Both the position numbers and the translations under genes were made by a program. This document shows, piece by piece, positions 6,444 to 13,997 of a stretch of 41,794 nt of DNA. This DNA is from JANXXV01 sp038230275 (GTDB taxonomy: Bacteria; Acidobacteriota; Terriglobia; Bryobacterales; Bryobacteraceae). Below the pieces are notes generated by a model that ran no database searches, was not told the DNA's origin, and saw nothing but the letters and a program-made list of their open reading frames with translations. Each line of letters starts with the position of its first letter. The first letter of the stretch is position 1. The stretch covers positions 1 to 41,794 of the forward strand of contig JBBRNO010000045.1 in NCBI GenBank assembly GCA_038230275.1. Direction: 5' to 3'.

Positions 6444-8807
6444 ATGCCAGTGAAATCAATCGTCCAATTCACAACGCTCTTTGCAGCGTTGCTTCATCCA
6501 ATTTCGGCCGAGACCGTATCCGGCCGCGTGCTCGATCCGTCCGGCGCGGCCATCAACCGCGCCACCGTAACCATCACCGCCCGCCAGGGCGATGTCCGCC
6601 GTTCCATCCAAACCGCGGGTGCCGGTGAGTTCCACTTTGACGGCCTGAACGCCGGTGAGTACCTGATTGAAGCCAAGGCGCCGGGCTTCGGCTCAAACCG
6701 CGCGACTGCACTCAAAGTAGAGCCCGGCCAAGCCCTCACCTCCGACTTGCAACTCGATCTCACCAAGCTCACCACGCAAGTACAGGTCACTGGATCGGGA
6801 ACCGCGCAGTCTGCCGACGAATCCGCCAAGGCACTCGACATCATCGATGCCACTCAGTTCGACCTCCGCGCAAAAATCGCCATCCCGGACGCAATTCGCT
6901 ACCTTCCCGGCGTGCGTGTCCAGCAATTAGGCGGCCCCGGCAGTCTCACCCGAATCCTTACCCGCGGCCTGCCCACTCATCAGACTTCGCTATTGATCGA
7001 CGGGTTCCGCCTTCGTGACGCGGCCTCGCCGCAGGGCGACGCCACCGCCTACCTGGGCGATCTTTTGGTTGTCGATACCGGCAGCGTCGAAATTCTTCGC
7101 GGCTCCGGCAGTTCGCTCTACGGAACCAACGCTGCCGCTGGCGTGGTCAACATCACCACGGACCAGGGCGGCGGCCGGTTGCGCGGCGACATTCTCACCG
7201 AAGGCGGCGGTTTAGGCTTGTTCCGGGGCGCTGCGAAAATCGCCGGCGGAGCTGTCAAGGACCGGCTGTTATTCACAGCGGGCATCGCGCATTTGAACGT
7301 CACCGAAGGCATCGACGGGAACGATCGCGCCCGCAATACCAGTGGCCAAGGCTTTACGCAATACAACTTCAACCAGCGAACTTCGTTAAGCGGCCGCGTC
7401 TTCGCCACGAATTCTTACGCAGACCTCAACGTCTCGCCGTATGCCGCGGCGACGCTGCCATCCTCAGCAATTGTGCCCGCCATCCCCGGCGTAACGTTTT
7501 TCCCCAGCCCGGACGACCCCGATTCGCGCCGCCGCGCAAACTACGTCACCGCGCTTGCCGCGCTAAATCATCGCTTTTCCGAATCCGCCACGCTGCGCGT
7601 CAGCTACCAGGGGCTGACCACTAGCCGCGACAACCGCGACGGTCCCGGCGGCGCGCGCTTCCAGCCACAGTTCTCGAATTCAAATAAGTTCGACGGTCGC
7701 ATCGACACGCTGCAGGCCCGCACTGACGTCCAACTAGGCCGCTACAATCTGGTAACTGCAGGTTATGAATTCGAGCGTGAAACTTACCACAACATCAGCG
7801 GCGATGAGAACCCCGTAGCCGCGTTGCGTGTGGATGCGCGCGTTAACGTCACCCAGGACAGCAACGCAGTGTTTGCGCAGGATCAGTTGCGCCTGCTGAA
7901 CAACCGCCTGCAATTTTCCTTCTCCGGCCGCATGCAGCGGTTCGCGCTCAGCCGTCCGGACTTCACGGGCGGCAAACCACTCTACGTCTCCGTGCCATTG
8001 TTCACGCCGCAAAGCGCCTATACGGGCGACGGCTCGGTGGCCTACTTCTTTCCCAAGAGCGGCACCAAATTTCGAGCTCACGCCGGCAACGGCTACCGCG
8101 CCCCGGCACTCTACGAACGGTTTGGCTCGTCGTTCTTCTTTGGTAGTTTCAGCGCCTCCGGGGATCCGCAACTGCGTCCCGAACGGCTGCTCTCCATCGA
8201 TGCCGGTTTCGATCAATACCTGATCGCGTCCCGCCTCCGCGTCAGCGCGACATACTTCTACACGCGCATCCAGGAAGCCATAGTCTATGATTCCAGCGGC
8301 ATCATCAATCCCGCCACCGATCCCTACGTCCGCCGCTTCGGTGGATACCGCAGCGCGCCAGGCGGCCTGGCCCGAGGCGTGGAAATCTCAGCGGAAGCCA
8401 GCGTAACACGCACCACCACCGTAAACGCCTCCTACACCTACACCAACGCAAAAGAACGGACCAGCACTCTGGCCGGCGGTTACCTGCCATCCATCCGCAT
8501 CTTCAAGAACATGTTCACCGCCACCGCGTCCCAGCGCATCGGCCGCAAATTCGACATTGCCTTCGACTTCCTGGCCGCCAGCCCCTACGTCTACCCGCTG
8601 TTCACGGCCACCGGCAGCCGCCCGTTCCAATTCGACGGCCCCGTCCGCGGCGACTTGGTGGTCAACTATAACCATCCCATCTCCGATCGTCAAACCCTGC
8701 GCTTCTACACCCGTGTGGAAAATGTTTTCAATAGGACATACTTTGAAGATGGCTTCCGCACCCCGAAAGCGTGGGCGGTGGCCGGAATCAAATGGATATG
8801 GAACTAG
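6444..8807 (+). CDS. TonB-dependent receptor, B12-regulated (BtuB-like role)
   Basis: A 787-residue outer-membrane active transporter. It has a signal peptide (to about residue 22, HPISA) and an N-terminal carboxypeptidase-regulatory-like beta domain (about 24-105, VSGRVLDPSGAAINRATVTI). The plug follows (about 120-240, with PGVRVQQLGGPGSLTRILTRG and VEILRGSGSSLYGTNAAAGV), then a C-terminal barrel ending in ...GIKWIWN. The cobalamin riboswitch immediately upstream points to cobalamin or a related corrinoid as the substrate. Start: ATG 6444 is only a few bases after GAGGGGA. The GTG at 6450 has better spacing and an equally good leader (MKSIVQFTTLF), so it may be the real start. The gene overlaps pdxH by 16 bp. 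Confidence 0.93.
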   Translation: MPVKSIVQFTTLFAALLHPISAETVSGRVLDPSGAAINRATVTITARQGDVRRSIQTAGAGEFHFDGLNAGEYLIEAKAPGFGSNRATALKVEPGQALTSDLQLDLTKLTTQVQVTGSGTAQSADESAKALDIIDATQFDLRAKIAIPDAIRYLPGVRVQQLGGPGSLTRILTRGLPTHQTSLLIDGFRLRDAASPQGDATAYLGDLLVVDTGSVEILRGSGSSLYGTNAAAGVVNITTDQGGGRLRGDILTEGGGLGLFRGAAKIAGGAVKDRLLFTAGIAHLNVTEGIDGNDRARNTSGQGFTQYNFNQRTSLSGRVFATNSYADLNVSPYAAATLPSSAIVPAIPGVTFFPSPDDPDSRRRANYVTALAALNHRFSESATLRVSYQGLTTSRDNRDGPGGARFQPQFSNSNKFDGRIDTLQARTDVQLGRYNLVTAGYEFERETYHNISGDENPVAALRVDARVNVTQDSNAVFAQDQLRLLNNRLQFSFSGRMQRFALSRPDFTGGKPLYVSVPLFTPQSAYTGDGSVAYFFPKSGTKFRAHAGNGYRAPALYERFGSSFFFGSFSASGDPQLRPERLLSIDAGFDQYLIASRLRVSATYFYTRIQEAIVYDSSGIINPATDPYVRRFGGYRSAPGGLARGVEISAEASVTRTTTVNASYTYTNAKERTSTLAGGYLPSIRIFKNMFTATASQRIGRKFDIAFDFLAASPYVYPLFTATGSRPFQFDGPVRGDLVVNYNHPISDRQTLRFYTRVENVFNRTYFEDGFRTPKAWAVAGIKWIWN

Positions 8808-9436
8808 CCCACCTTCGCGAAAACTACACCAAAGGAGGTCTCGCCGAGCGGGACCTCCGCAAGAATCCGTTCGAACAGTTTCGCCTCTGGTTCGAACAGG
8901 CGCAAGCGGCCAAGATCACAGAACCCAATGCCATGACGCTGGCCACAGTTGCCGCCGATGGCGTTCCCTCCGCCCGCATCGTACTGTTGAAGCATTTCGA
9001 CCAGCAGGGCTTCGTCTTCTTCACCAACTACGAAAGCCAAAAGGGTGAGGAACTGGAAGAGAATCCAAACGTGGCGCTCGTATTCTACTGGGCAGAACTG
9101 GAGCGCCAGGTCCGTATCAGTGGAACCGCGGCCAAGACCTCGCGCGAGGAATCCGAGAAGTACTTTGCCATGCGGCCGAGGGCGAGCCAGTTGGGTGCAT
9201 GGGCCTCGGAGCAAAGCACGGTAGTCCCAGGCCGCAACTTTCTGGAGGAACAACTAGCCTCGCTGGAGAAATGGTACGAAGGCCAGGAAATCCCAGCCCC
9301 GCCCTATTGGGGTGGCTATCGGGTACAGCCCGAAGTGATCGAATTCTGGCAAGGCCGGCAGAGCAGATTGCATGATCGCCTGGTTTTCAGCAGGATGGAA
9401 GAATCGAAATGGGAGATCGAACGCCTGTCGCCATAA
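8792..9436 (+). CDS. pdxH: Pyridoxamine 5'-phosphate oxidase
   Basis: This FMN enzyme oxidises pyridoxine or pyridoxamine 5'-phosphate to pyridoxal 5'-phosphate, the last step of PLP salvage and synthesis. It is about 214 residues, the normal length. It begins LRENYTKGGLAERDL and contains the FMN-binding SARIVLLKHFDQQGFVFFTN, then ERQVRISGTA and SQLGAWASEQS. It ends with the C-terminal signature EFWQGRQSRLHDRLVF. The frame is open upstream to 8771, but only the ATGs at 8792 or 8798 fit the family's N-terminus. Both lie inside the receptor gene, giving a 10- or 16-bp overlap and probable translational coupling. PLP and B12 uptake would thus share one B12-repressed transcript. Confidence 0.95.
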   Translation: MDMELAHLRENYTKGGLAERDLRKNPFEQFRLWFEQAQAAKITEPNAMTLATVAADGVPSARIVLLKHFDQQGFVFFTNYESQKGEELEENPNVALVFYWAELERQVRISGTAAKTSREESEKYFAMRPRASQLGAWASEQSTVVPGRNFLEEQLASLEKWYEGQEIPAPPYWGGYRVQPEVIEFWQGRQSRLHDRLVFSRMEESKWEIERLSP

Positions 9437-9483
9437 AAAGATCCCATCCATCTCATTCATCCCAGCCATATGTTTTGATCTTG

Positions 9484-9750
9484 TCAGAAAAGATCCGAGT
9501 GCGTTCCCGTTCGCACAAGGTGCAGTTCTCCGCCGTCGATCTTGTAGATTAACAGCCAAGCCGGCTCGATGTGGCAGTCGCGAAAGTGCTTCCAATCGCC
9601 CCCCAGCGAATGGTCCTTGTATCGAGGCGGGAGCGGACTACCTTCCATCAGTAGCGCGATCACCCCGCGCAACTTTGCCATGTCCTTGCCGCGTTTCTGC
9701 GCGAGTTTCACGTCGCGCCGAAACTGCGCCCCGCTCACCGGGATTCGCAC
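9484..9750 (-). CDS. yafQ: YafQ-family toxin (RelE/ParE superfamily mRNA interferase)
   Basis: An 88-residue type II toxin, expected to cut mRNA in the ribosomal A site. It is very close to E. coli YafQ in layout: DVKLAQKRGKDMAKL, then YKDHSLGGDWKHFRDCHIEP and the C-terminal RTGTHSDLF. Family catalytic and binding residues seen are His47, His60, Trp65, Arg80, His84 and the terminal Phe88. The family Asp in 'EPDW' is Ala64 here (codon GCT; GAT would be Asp), so activity may be reduced. It lies 4 bp downstream of its antitoxin gene and is convergent with pdxH. Confidence 0.9.
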   Translation of the reverse strand: MRIPVSGAQFRRDVKLAQKRGKDMAKLRGVIALLMEGSPLPPRYKDHSLGGDWKHFRDCHIEPAWLLIYKIDGGELHLVRTGTHSDLF

Positions 9751-9754
9751 GGAA

Positions 9755-10009
9755 TCAGATTCCCAGATCTTTGAATAGTACGTCCGCCGAGCTTAGACGT
9801 TTTCCTTTGCTCCGGTCGGCGGCGCGCATTGCCTTCACGGTTTTCGGGTTGGGCACCTTCACCTCGAAAGGCAGAGCCTTCTCCGCGGCCACTCGGATCA
9901 GCAGCATGCGCACGGCGTCGGAGACGGAAATTCCCATTGCGGCCAACGTTTTCGCGGCACTGTCCTTCGTCTTCTGATCCACGCGCACGTGAACCATCGT
10001 GGTCGGCAT
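9755..10009 (-). CDS. dinJ: DinJ/RelB-family antitoxin
   Basis: An 84-residue antitoxin that binds and neutralises the YafQ toxin and represses the operon. The N-terminal ribbon-helix-helix reads MVHVRVDQKTKDSAAKTLAAMGISVSDAVRMLL. The linker has EKALPFEVKVPN, as in DinJ, and the C-terminus ends LFKDLGI. The frame extends upstream to an earlier ATG (10042), but the ATG at 10009 follows AGAGAGG at good spacing and matches the family N-terminus. The toxin gene starts 4 bp after its stop. Confidence 0.92.
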   Translation of the reverse strand: MPTTMVHVRVDQKTKDSAAKTLAAMGISVSDAVRMLLIRVAAEKALPFEVKVPNPKTVKAMRAADRSKGKRLSSADVLFKDLGI

Positions 10010-10025
10010 GATTTGACCTCTCTGC

Positions 10026-10038
10026 GATACATTGTATC
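10026..10038. promoter_or_regulatory. Palindromic operator of the dinJ-yafQ operon
   Basis: GATACA-T-TGTATC is a perfect 6+1+6 palindrome 17 bp upstream of the antitoxin ATG. On the minus strand it overlaps a -10-like TACAAT. This is the usual place for a ribbon-helix-helix antitoxin to bind for autoregulation. The sequence is seen; its role is inferred from the family. Confidence 0.6.
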
Positions 10039-10072
10039 TCAAGTTATATTCAAACTGAGGTCGGCCAGGACC

Positions 10073-10331
10073 ATGAACATCGAAGTCAATTCTGATCAGG
10101 GAAAGATCATTCAGGTGCAGCTTGCCAGTTGCCGTTCCACGCTCTCGAATCCGCCCCGGCGCAAGAAGCCGTGCTCAGTGGTTCGCCGAATCTCACGGAG
10201 CGTCCGATCGAGATGCAAAGGGCTCTCTGTTCGATACCGACGTCCTCCTCGAAACTGGCGAGGTCAAGATCGGATCCGAGTGCTCACACAGCGACCAGAA
10301 ACGGATTCTCGAAGAAGCCTTCTACAAATGA
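10073..10331 (+). pseudogene. Frameshifted small antitoxin-like remnant
   Basis: An ATG at 10073 starts MNIEVNSDQGKIIQVQLAS, which resembles the N-terminus of ParD-like antitoxins ('MnIeltpeqe-li---las-gr--s-eeal-ea'). The frame is then lost. The expected continuation (RFHALESAPAQEAVLSG) is in another frame, as if one T had been lost from CGTTTCCAC near 10135. A third frame carries LETGEVKIGSECSHSDQKRI, ending at 10331. I take this as a decayed gene next to the toxin-antitoxin pair. The family assignment rests on a short stretch and is weak. Confidence 0.35.
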
Positions 10332-10428
10332 GCGGGTCGGCGTCTACTCATGAATCGCTGGGAGCCATAAGCCGCTCCGCATCCCGTTTTAAACTCAACG
10401 AATTGCCCCCCGTTAGCGTCAATCTAAT

Positions 10429-11061
10429 GTGGCCAGGCTTCTGCTCTCGTTTGTCCTTATTTTGCCTATATTTGGGGCTGACCCCAACCTCTCGCGCACG
10501 CTCAAGAGCGTCGAGGAGCGCTACAATCGCGCCAAAACGCTGCAAGTCGTTTTTGAAGAGACATATACAGTCAACGGCAGAAGTCGCAAAGCCGAATCCG
10601 GCGACCTCTACCTGCGCAAGCCGGGCCGCATGCGATGGGATTACAAAGCCCCGGCCGGCAAGCTGTTCCTCTCCGACGGCAAGGATGTTTTCCTCTACAC
10701 TCCATCTGACAACAGCGCCGAAAAGATGAAGCTCAAGGAAAGTGACGATATGCGCGCCCCGCTCGCCTTCCTGCTGGGAAAGCTCGAATTTGAGAAGGAA
10801 TTCCAAAACTTTCAGATTACCCAGTCAGACGGTGGGTCACTCAAAATCACCGCGAACCCGAAATCGGACCGCGTGCCCTACCGCGAAGTGGATTTCTTCG
10901 TCACTCCGGAGTACAAGATCCGTAAGCTCAACATCACCGGGCAGGATTCGTCCGTGCTCACGTTCGTGCTCAGTAATGAGCAGGTCAACCCCGCGCTGGA
11001 CGATAAGATCTTCCGCTTCTCCTTGCCCGCGGGCGCTACCCTGAAGGACGGGTCGAAATAG
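10429..11061 (+). CDS. lolA: Outer-membrane lipoprotein carrier protein LolA
   Basis: A periplasmic chaperone that ferries lipoproteins from the LolCDE exporter to the outer membrane. It has 210 residues from a GTG at 10429, and the leader MARLLLSFVLILPIFGA targets it to the periplasm. Family features are LSRTLKSVEERYNRAKTLQV, the strand YLRKPGRMRWDYKAPAGKL followed by FLSDGKDVFLYTP, and a C-terminal VNPALDDKIFRFSLPAGA. Its stop is 2 bp before the pilC start, so it heads the pilus/secretion operon. No good ribosome-binding site precedes the GTG. Confidence 0.88.
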   Translation: MARLLLSFVLILPIFGADPNLSRTLKSVEERYNRAKTLQVVFEETYTVNGRSRKAESGDLYLRKPGRMRWDYKAPAGKLFLSDGKDVFLYTPSDNSAEKMKLKESDDMRAPLAFLLGKLEFEKEFQNFQITQSDGGSLKITANPKSDRVPYREVDFFVTPEYKIRKLNITGQDSSVLTFVLSNEQVNPALDDKIFRFSLPAGATLKDGSK

Positions 11062-11063
11062 CC

Positions 11064-12275
11064 ATGGCCGAGTTCACGCTGAAATACGCGGACGCCCGCG
11101 GTGAAATCCACAGCAAGATCGCCGAAGGCACCTCCGAACAGGAACTCCGCGACCGCCTCTCCCAGCAGGGCTTTCTCATCTATTCGGTCCGTCCGCGCGG
11201 CAAGATGGCGAATCTCTCGGCCAGCCTGCCAGGCGGCAAGAAGAAGCTGAATCTCGAAAAATTTCTCATCTTCAACCAGCAGTTCCTCACGCTCATCCGC
11301 GCCGGGTTGCCAATTCTGAAGTCACTTGATCTGCTGGCCGACCGGCTCACCGACCCGAAACTCGGCCCCTACATCAAAAACGTTCGCGATGAGGTCCGCA
11401 AGGGAACTCTCCTTTCGGAAGCCTTTGAACAGCAGCGAATCTTTCCTGCCATCTACGTGACGTCGGTGCTGGCCGGTGAGAAAAGCGGCTCGCTGACCGA
11501 AGTTCTGGAACGCTACATCACCTATCAGCGAATGGCCCTCGCCATCCGCAAGAAGATCATTCTCTCGCTGCTCTACCCGGCCGTTTTGACGGTGTTGGTC
11601 TTCGTGCTGGTCATCTTCCTCATCACCTACGTCGTCCCGAATTTCGCCGAACTCTACACCAGCATGTCCGCGAAGCTGCCGGCCATCACCTTACTGCTAA
11701 TCGCCCTGGGGACCACAGCCAGAAGCTACATTCTCATCATTGCCGCCGTGCTCGTCGGCGCCATCATCGGCTTCCGCATCTGGTCGCGCGGCGATTCGGC
11801 CCGTATCAAGATCGATTCCGTCAAACTGCGCATGCCGGTCTTCGGTAACATCTGGATCAAGTATCAAGTGGCGCAGTTCTCCCGCGTCCTGGGCACGCTG
11901 CTCGTCGGCGGCATCCCTCTCGTACAGGCGCTGGGCACCGCATCGGATTCGCTGGGCACCAAATTGCTAAAGCGGGCGCTGGAAACCGCGGTCCGCATGG
12001 TCAAGGAAGGGCAGTCGCTTTCCTCGGCCTTGAAATCCACCAAAGTATTTCCCAACCTCTCCATCGATATGATTGAGGTAGGCGAATCCACCGGTGCACT
12101 GCCGGCCATGTTGAACTCGGTAGCTGAGTTTTATGAGGACGACGTGGCCACCCAAATGGCCGCCACGCTGGCGCTGATTGAGCCCGCCATCATGATTTTC
12201 ATGGGAATCTTCGTGGCCTTCGTATTGATCGCGCTCTATCTGCCGATCTTCTCTCTAGGAGATTCATTGCAATAG
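11064..12275 (+). CDS. pilC: Type IV pilus/type II secretion inner-membrane platform protein
   Basis: A 403-residue platform protein of the pilus or type II secretion machine. It has a cytoplasmic N-terminus (FTLKYADARGEIHSKIAEGT..LRDRLSQQGFLI), then two T2SSF domains (about residues 70-195 and 270-395). Each has the 'F--q---L--aG-pll-aL' core: FNQQFLTLIRAGLPILKSL and FSRVLGTLLVGGIPLVQAL. Transmembrane helices lie near residues 170-195, 215-245 and 370-395. The two 'GE-sG-L' motifs (AGEKSGSL and VGESTGALP) are present. It sits between lolA and pilB and is essential for pilin polymerisation in known systems. Confidence 0.94.
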   Translation: MAEFTLKYADARGEIHSKIAEGTSEQELRDRLSQQGFLIYSVRPRGKMANLSASLPGGKKKLNLEKFLIFNQQFLTLIRAGLPILKSLDLLADRLTDPKLGPYIKNVRDEVRKGTLLSEAFEQQRIFPAIYVTSVLAGEKSGSLTEVLERYITYQRMALAIRKKIILSLLYPAVLTVLVFVLVIFLITYVVPNFAELYTSMSAKLPAITLLLIALGTTARSYILIIAAVLVGAIIGFRIWSRGDSARIKIDSVKLRMPVFGNIWIKYQVAQFSRVLGTLLVGGIPLVQALGTASDSLGTKLLKRALETAVRMVKEGQSLSSALKSTKVFPNLSIDMIEVGESTGALPAMLNSVAEFYEDDVATQMAATLALIEPAIMIFMGIFVAFVLIALYLPIFSLGDSLQ

Positions 12276-12284
12276 GGAACAACA

Positions 12285-12356
12285 ATGAAACGATATCACT
12301 CCCGAACGCATGACCGAGCCGTGACCGTAAGGGAGCGGTCCCGAACAGCTTCCTAA
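12285..12356 (+). repeat. Short repeat-like spacer with a 23-codon ORF between pilC and pilB
   Basis: The 90-bp gap holds an ATG at 12285 after AGGGA, giving MKRYHSRTHDRAVTVRERSR and three more residues. It contains the inverted arms GACCG/CGGTC (12312-12316 and 12336-12340) and an 8-bp direct repeat TCCCGAAC (12300-12307 and 12339-12346). The encoded RAVTVRER string reminds me of dispersed short repeats in Solibacter-like genomes (from memory). It is more likely a repeat relic than a peptide gene. The pilB ribosome-binding site AAGGAA follows it. Confidence 0.4.
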
Positions 12357-12365
12357 GGAACAATC

Positions 12366-13988
12366 ATGGCCTCTGACCGCCTTAAATTAATGGACCCCGA
12401 GCAGGAAGCCGCCAACGCGCGCGCAGTCGCCGCCCGCTATCGCTGCGAGTTCGTAGACCTGCGCGAAGAGCGCATCGATCACGACCTGTTTCATTCCGTT
12501 CCGGTCGACCTGATGTTCCGCTACAACTTCGTCCCGATCCAGGTCCACAACGGCACCCTCGACATCGCGCTGGCCGATCCCCGCAACCTCAATCTGATCG
12601 ACGAACTCTCCATCATGCTGCAGAAGAAGCTGCGCGTGAAGGTGGCCACGCTCTCGCAAATCTCCGACCTGCTGAAGAAGACCGAACAGTCGCAGCGTGT
12701 GCTCGAAGAGGTCACCGAGGGCTTCACGCTGGACGTAGTCGCTGAAGAGGGCGATGGCGATGAGACGTTGTCCATCGATCGTCTCTCCGCGGCCGATAGC
12801 GATATCGCACCGGTCATCAAGCTGGTGGATACCACCATCTTCAATGCACTCGAACGCCGCGCCAGTGACATTCACATTGAGACGCGAGACCAGGAAGTAG
12901 CCATCAAGTACCGCATTGACGGCGTGCTGCACTACGCCATGCCGCCCATCGCGAAAGATTGGCATTCCACCATCATTTCGCGCATCAAGGTCATGAGCGA
13001 ACTGGATATCGCCGAACGCCGAGTTCCGCAAGACGGCCGTTTCCGCGTCCGCTACAAGAACCGGCTCATCGATTTCCGCGTCTCCATCATGCCCACCATT
13101 CATGGCGAAGACGCCGTGCTCCGCGTGCTGGACAAAGAGTCGATGAGCGAGAAGTTCTCCAAGCTCAGTCTCGACGTAGTCGGCTTCTCCGATGCCGACA
13201 AGGTCAAATTCGCCCGCTACATCAAGGAACCCTACGGCATGGTGCTGGTTACCGGACCCACCGGTTCCGGCAAGACCACCACGCTCTACGCCGCGCTCAG
13301 CGAGATCAAGAACGACGAAGACAAGATCATCACCATCGAAGATCCGGTGGAATATCAGATCAAGGGCATCACCCAGATCCCGGTCAATGAGAAGAAGGGG
13401 CTCACCTTCGCGCGCGGCCTCCGTTCCATCCTGCGCCACGATCCGGACAAGGTGATGGTGGGCGAAATCCGCGACCAGGAAACCGCTCAAATCGCAATCA
13501 ATGCCGCGCTCACCGGACACCTGGTATTCACCACCGTCCACGCCAATAATGTGCTTGATGTGTTGGGACGCTTCCTGAACATGGGCGTTGAACTTTACAA
13601 CTTCGTCTCCGCGCTGAACTGCATTCTGGCGCAGCGCCTGGTGCGCATCATCTGTGTTCACTGCAAGAAGCGGATCACCATCACTGATGAATACCTGCAT
13701 GAAAGCGGCCTGAACCCTGAGGAATGGCGTGATGTGCCTTTCTACGAAGGCTCGGGATGTTTTGAATGCGGCGGCACTGGTTTCCGCGGCCGTACTTCCA
13801 TTCACGAACTGCTCGACCTCAGCGAAAAGATCCGCGAGATGATTCTGGAGCGCCGCCCCGCTTCCGAAATTAAGCGCGTGGCACGGGAAGAAGGGATGAC
13901 GTTTCTACGCGATTCGGCGCTGGAGAAAGCCCGTCTCGGCATCACCACATTGAAGGAGATCAACAAGGTGACCTTCATCGAAGGTTAG
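12366..13988 (+). CDS. pilB: Type IV pilus/type II secretion assembly ATPase
   Basis: A 540-residue hexameric ATPase that powers pilus extension or pseudopilus assembly. The N-terminal GspE/MshEN domain (about residues 20-110) contains VPIQVHNGTLDIALADP. The catalytic core has Walker A GPTGSGKT at 297-304, the Asp box ITIEDPVEYQI, Walker B LRHDPDKVMVGEIRD and the His box TGHLVFTTVHAN. A zinc site with two CxxC pairs follows (CVHCKKR near 435 and CFECGGTGFRG). AAGGAACAATC precedes the ATG. It is followed by pilM after 9 bp. Confidence 0.95.
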   Translation: MASDRLKLMDPEQEAANARAVAARYRCEFVDLREERIDHDLFHSVPVDLMFRYNFVPIQVHNGTLDIALADPRNLNLIDELSIMLQKKLRVKVATLSQISDLLKKTEQSQRVLEEVTEGFTLDVVAEEGDGDETLSIDRLSAADSDIAPVIKLVDTTIFNALERRASDIHIETRDQEVAIKYRIDGVLHYAMPPIAKDWHSTIISRIKVMSELDIAERRVPQDGRFRVRYKNRLIDFRVSIMPTIHGEDAVLRVLDKESMSEKFSKLSLDVVGFSDADKVKFARYIKEPYGMVLVTGPTGSGKTTTLYAALSEIKNDEDKIITIEDPVEYQIKGITQIPVNEKKGLTFARGLRSILRHDPDKVMVGEIRDQETAQIAINAALTGHLVFTTVHANNVLDVLGRFLNMGVELYNFVSALNCILAQRLVRIICVHCKKRITITDEYLHESGLNPEEWRDVPFYEGSGCFECGGTGFRGRTSIHELLDLSEKIREMILERRPASEIKRVAREEGMTFLRDSALEKARLGITTLKEINKVTFIEG

Positions 13989-13997
13989 CGGCCCGCC

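Noticed and set aside
12387..13805. A 472-codon open frame on the minus strand opposite pilB
   Set aside because: It lies entirely antisense to the well-supported pilB gene; its composition (Asp/His/Val-rich) is the usual shadow of GC-rich coding DNA.
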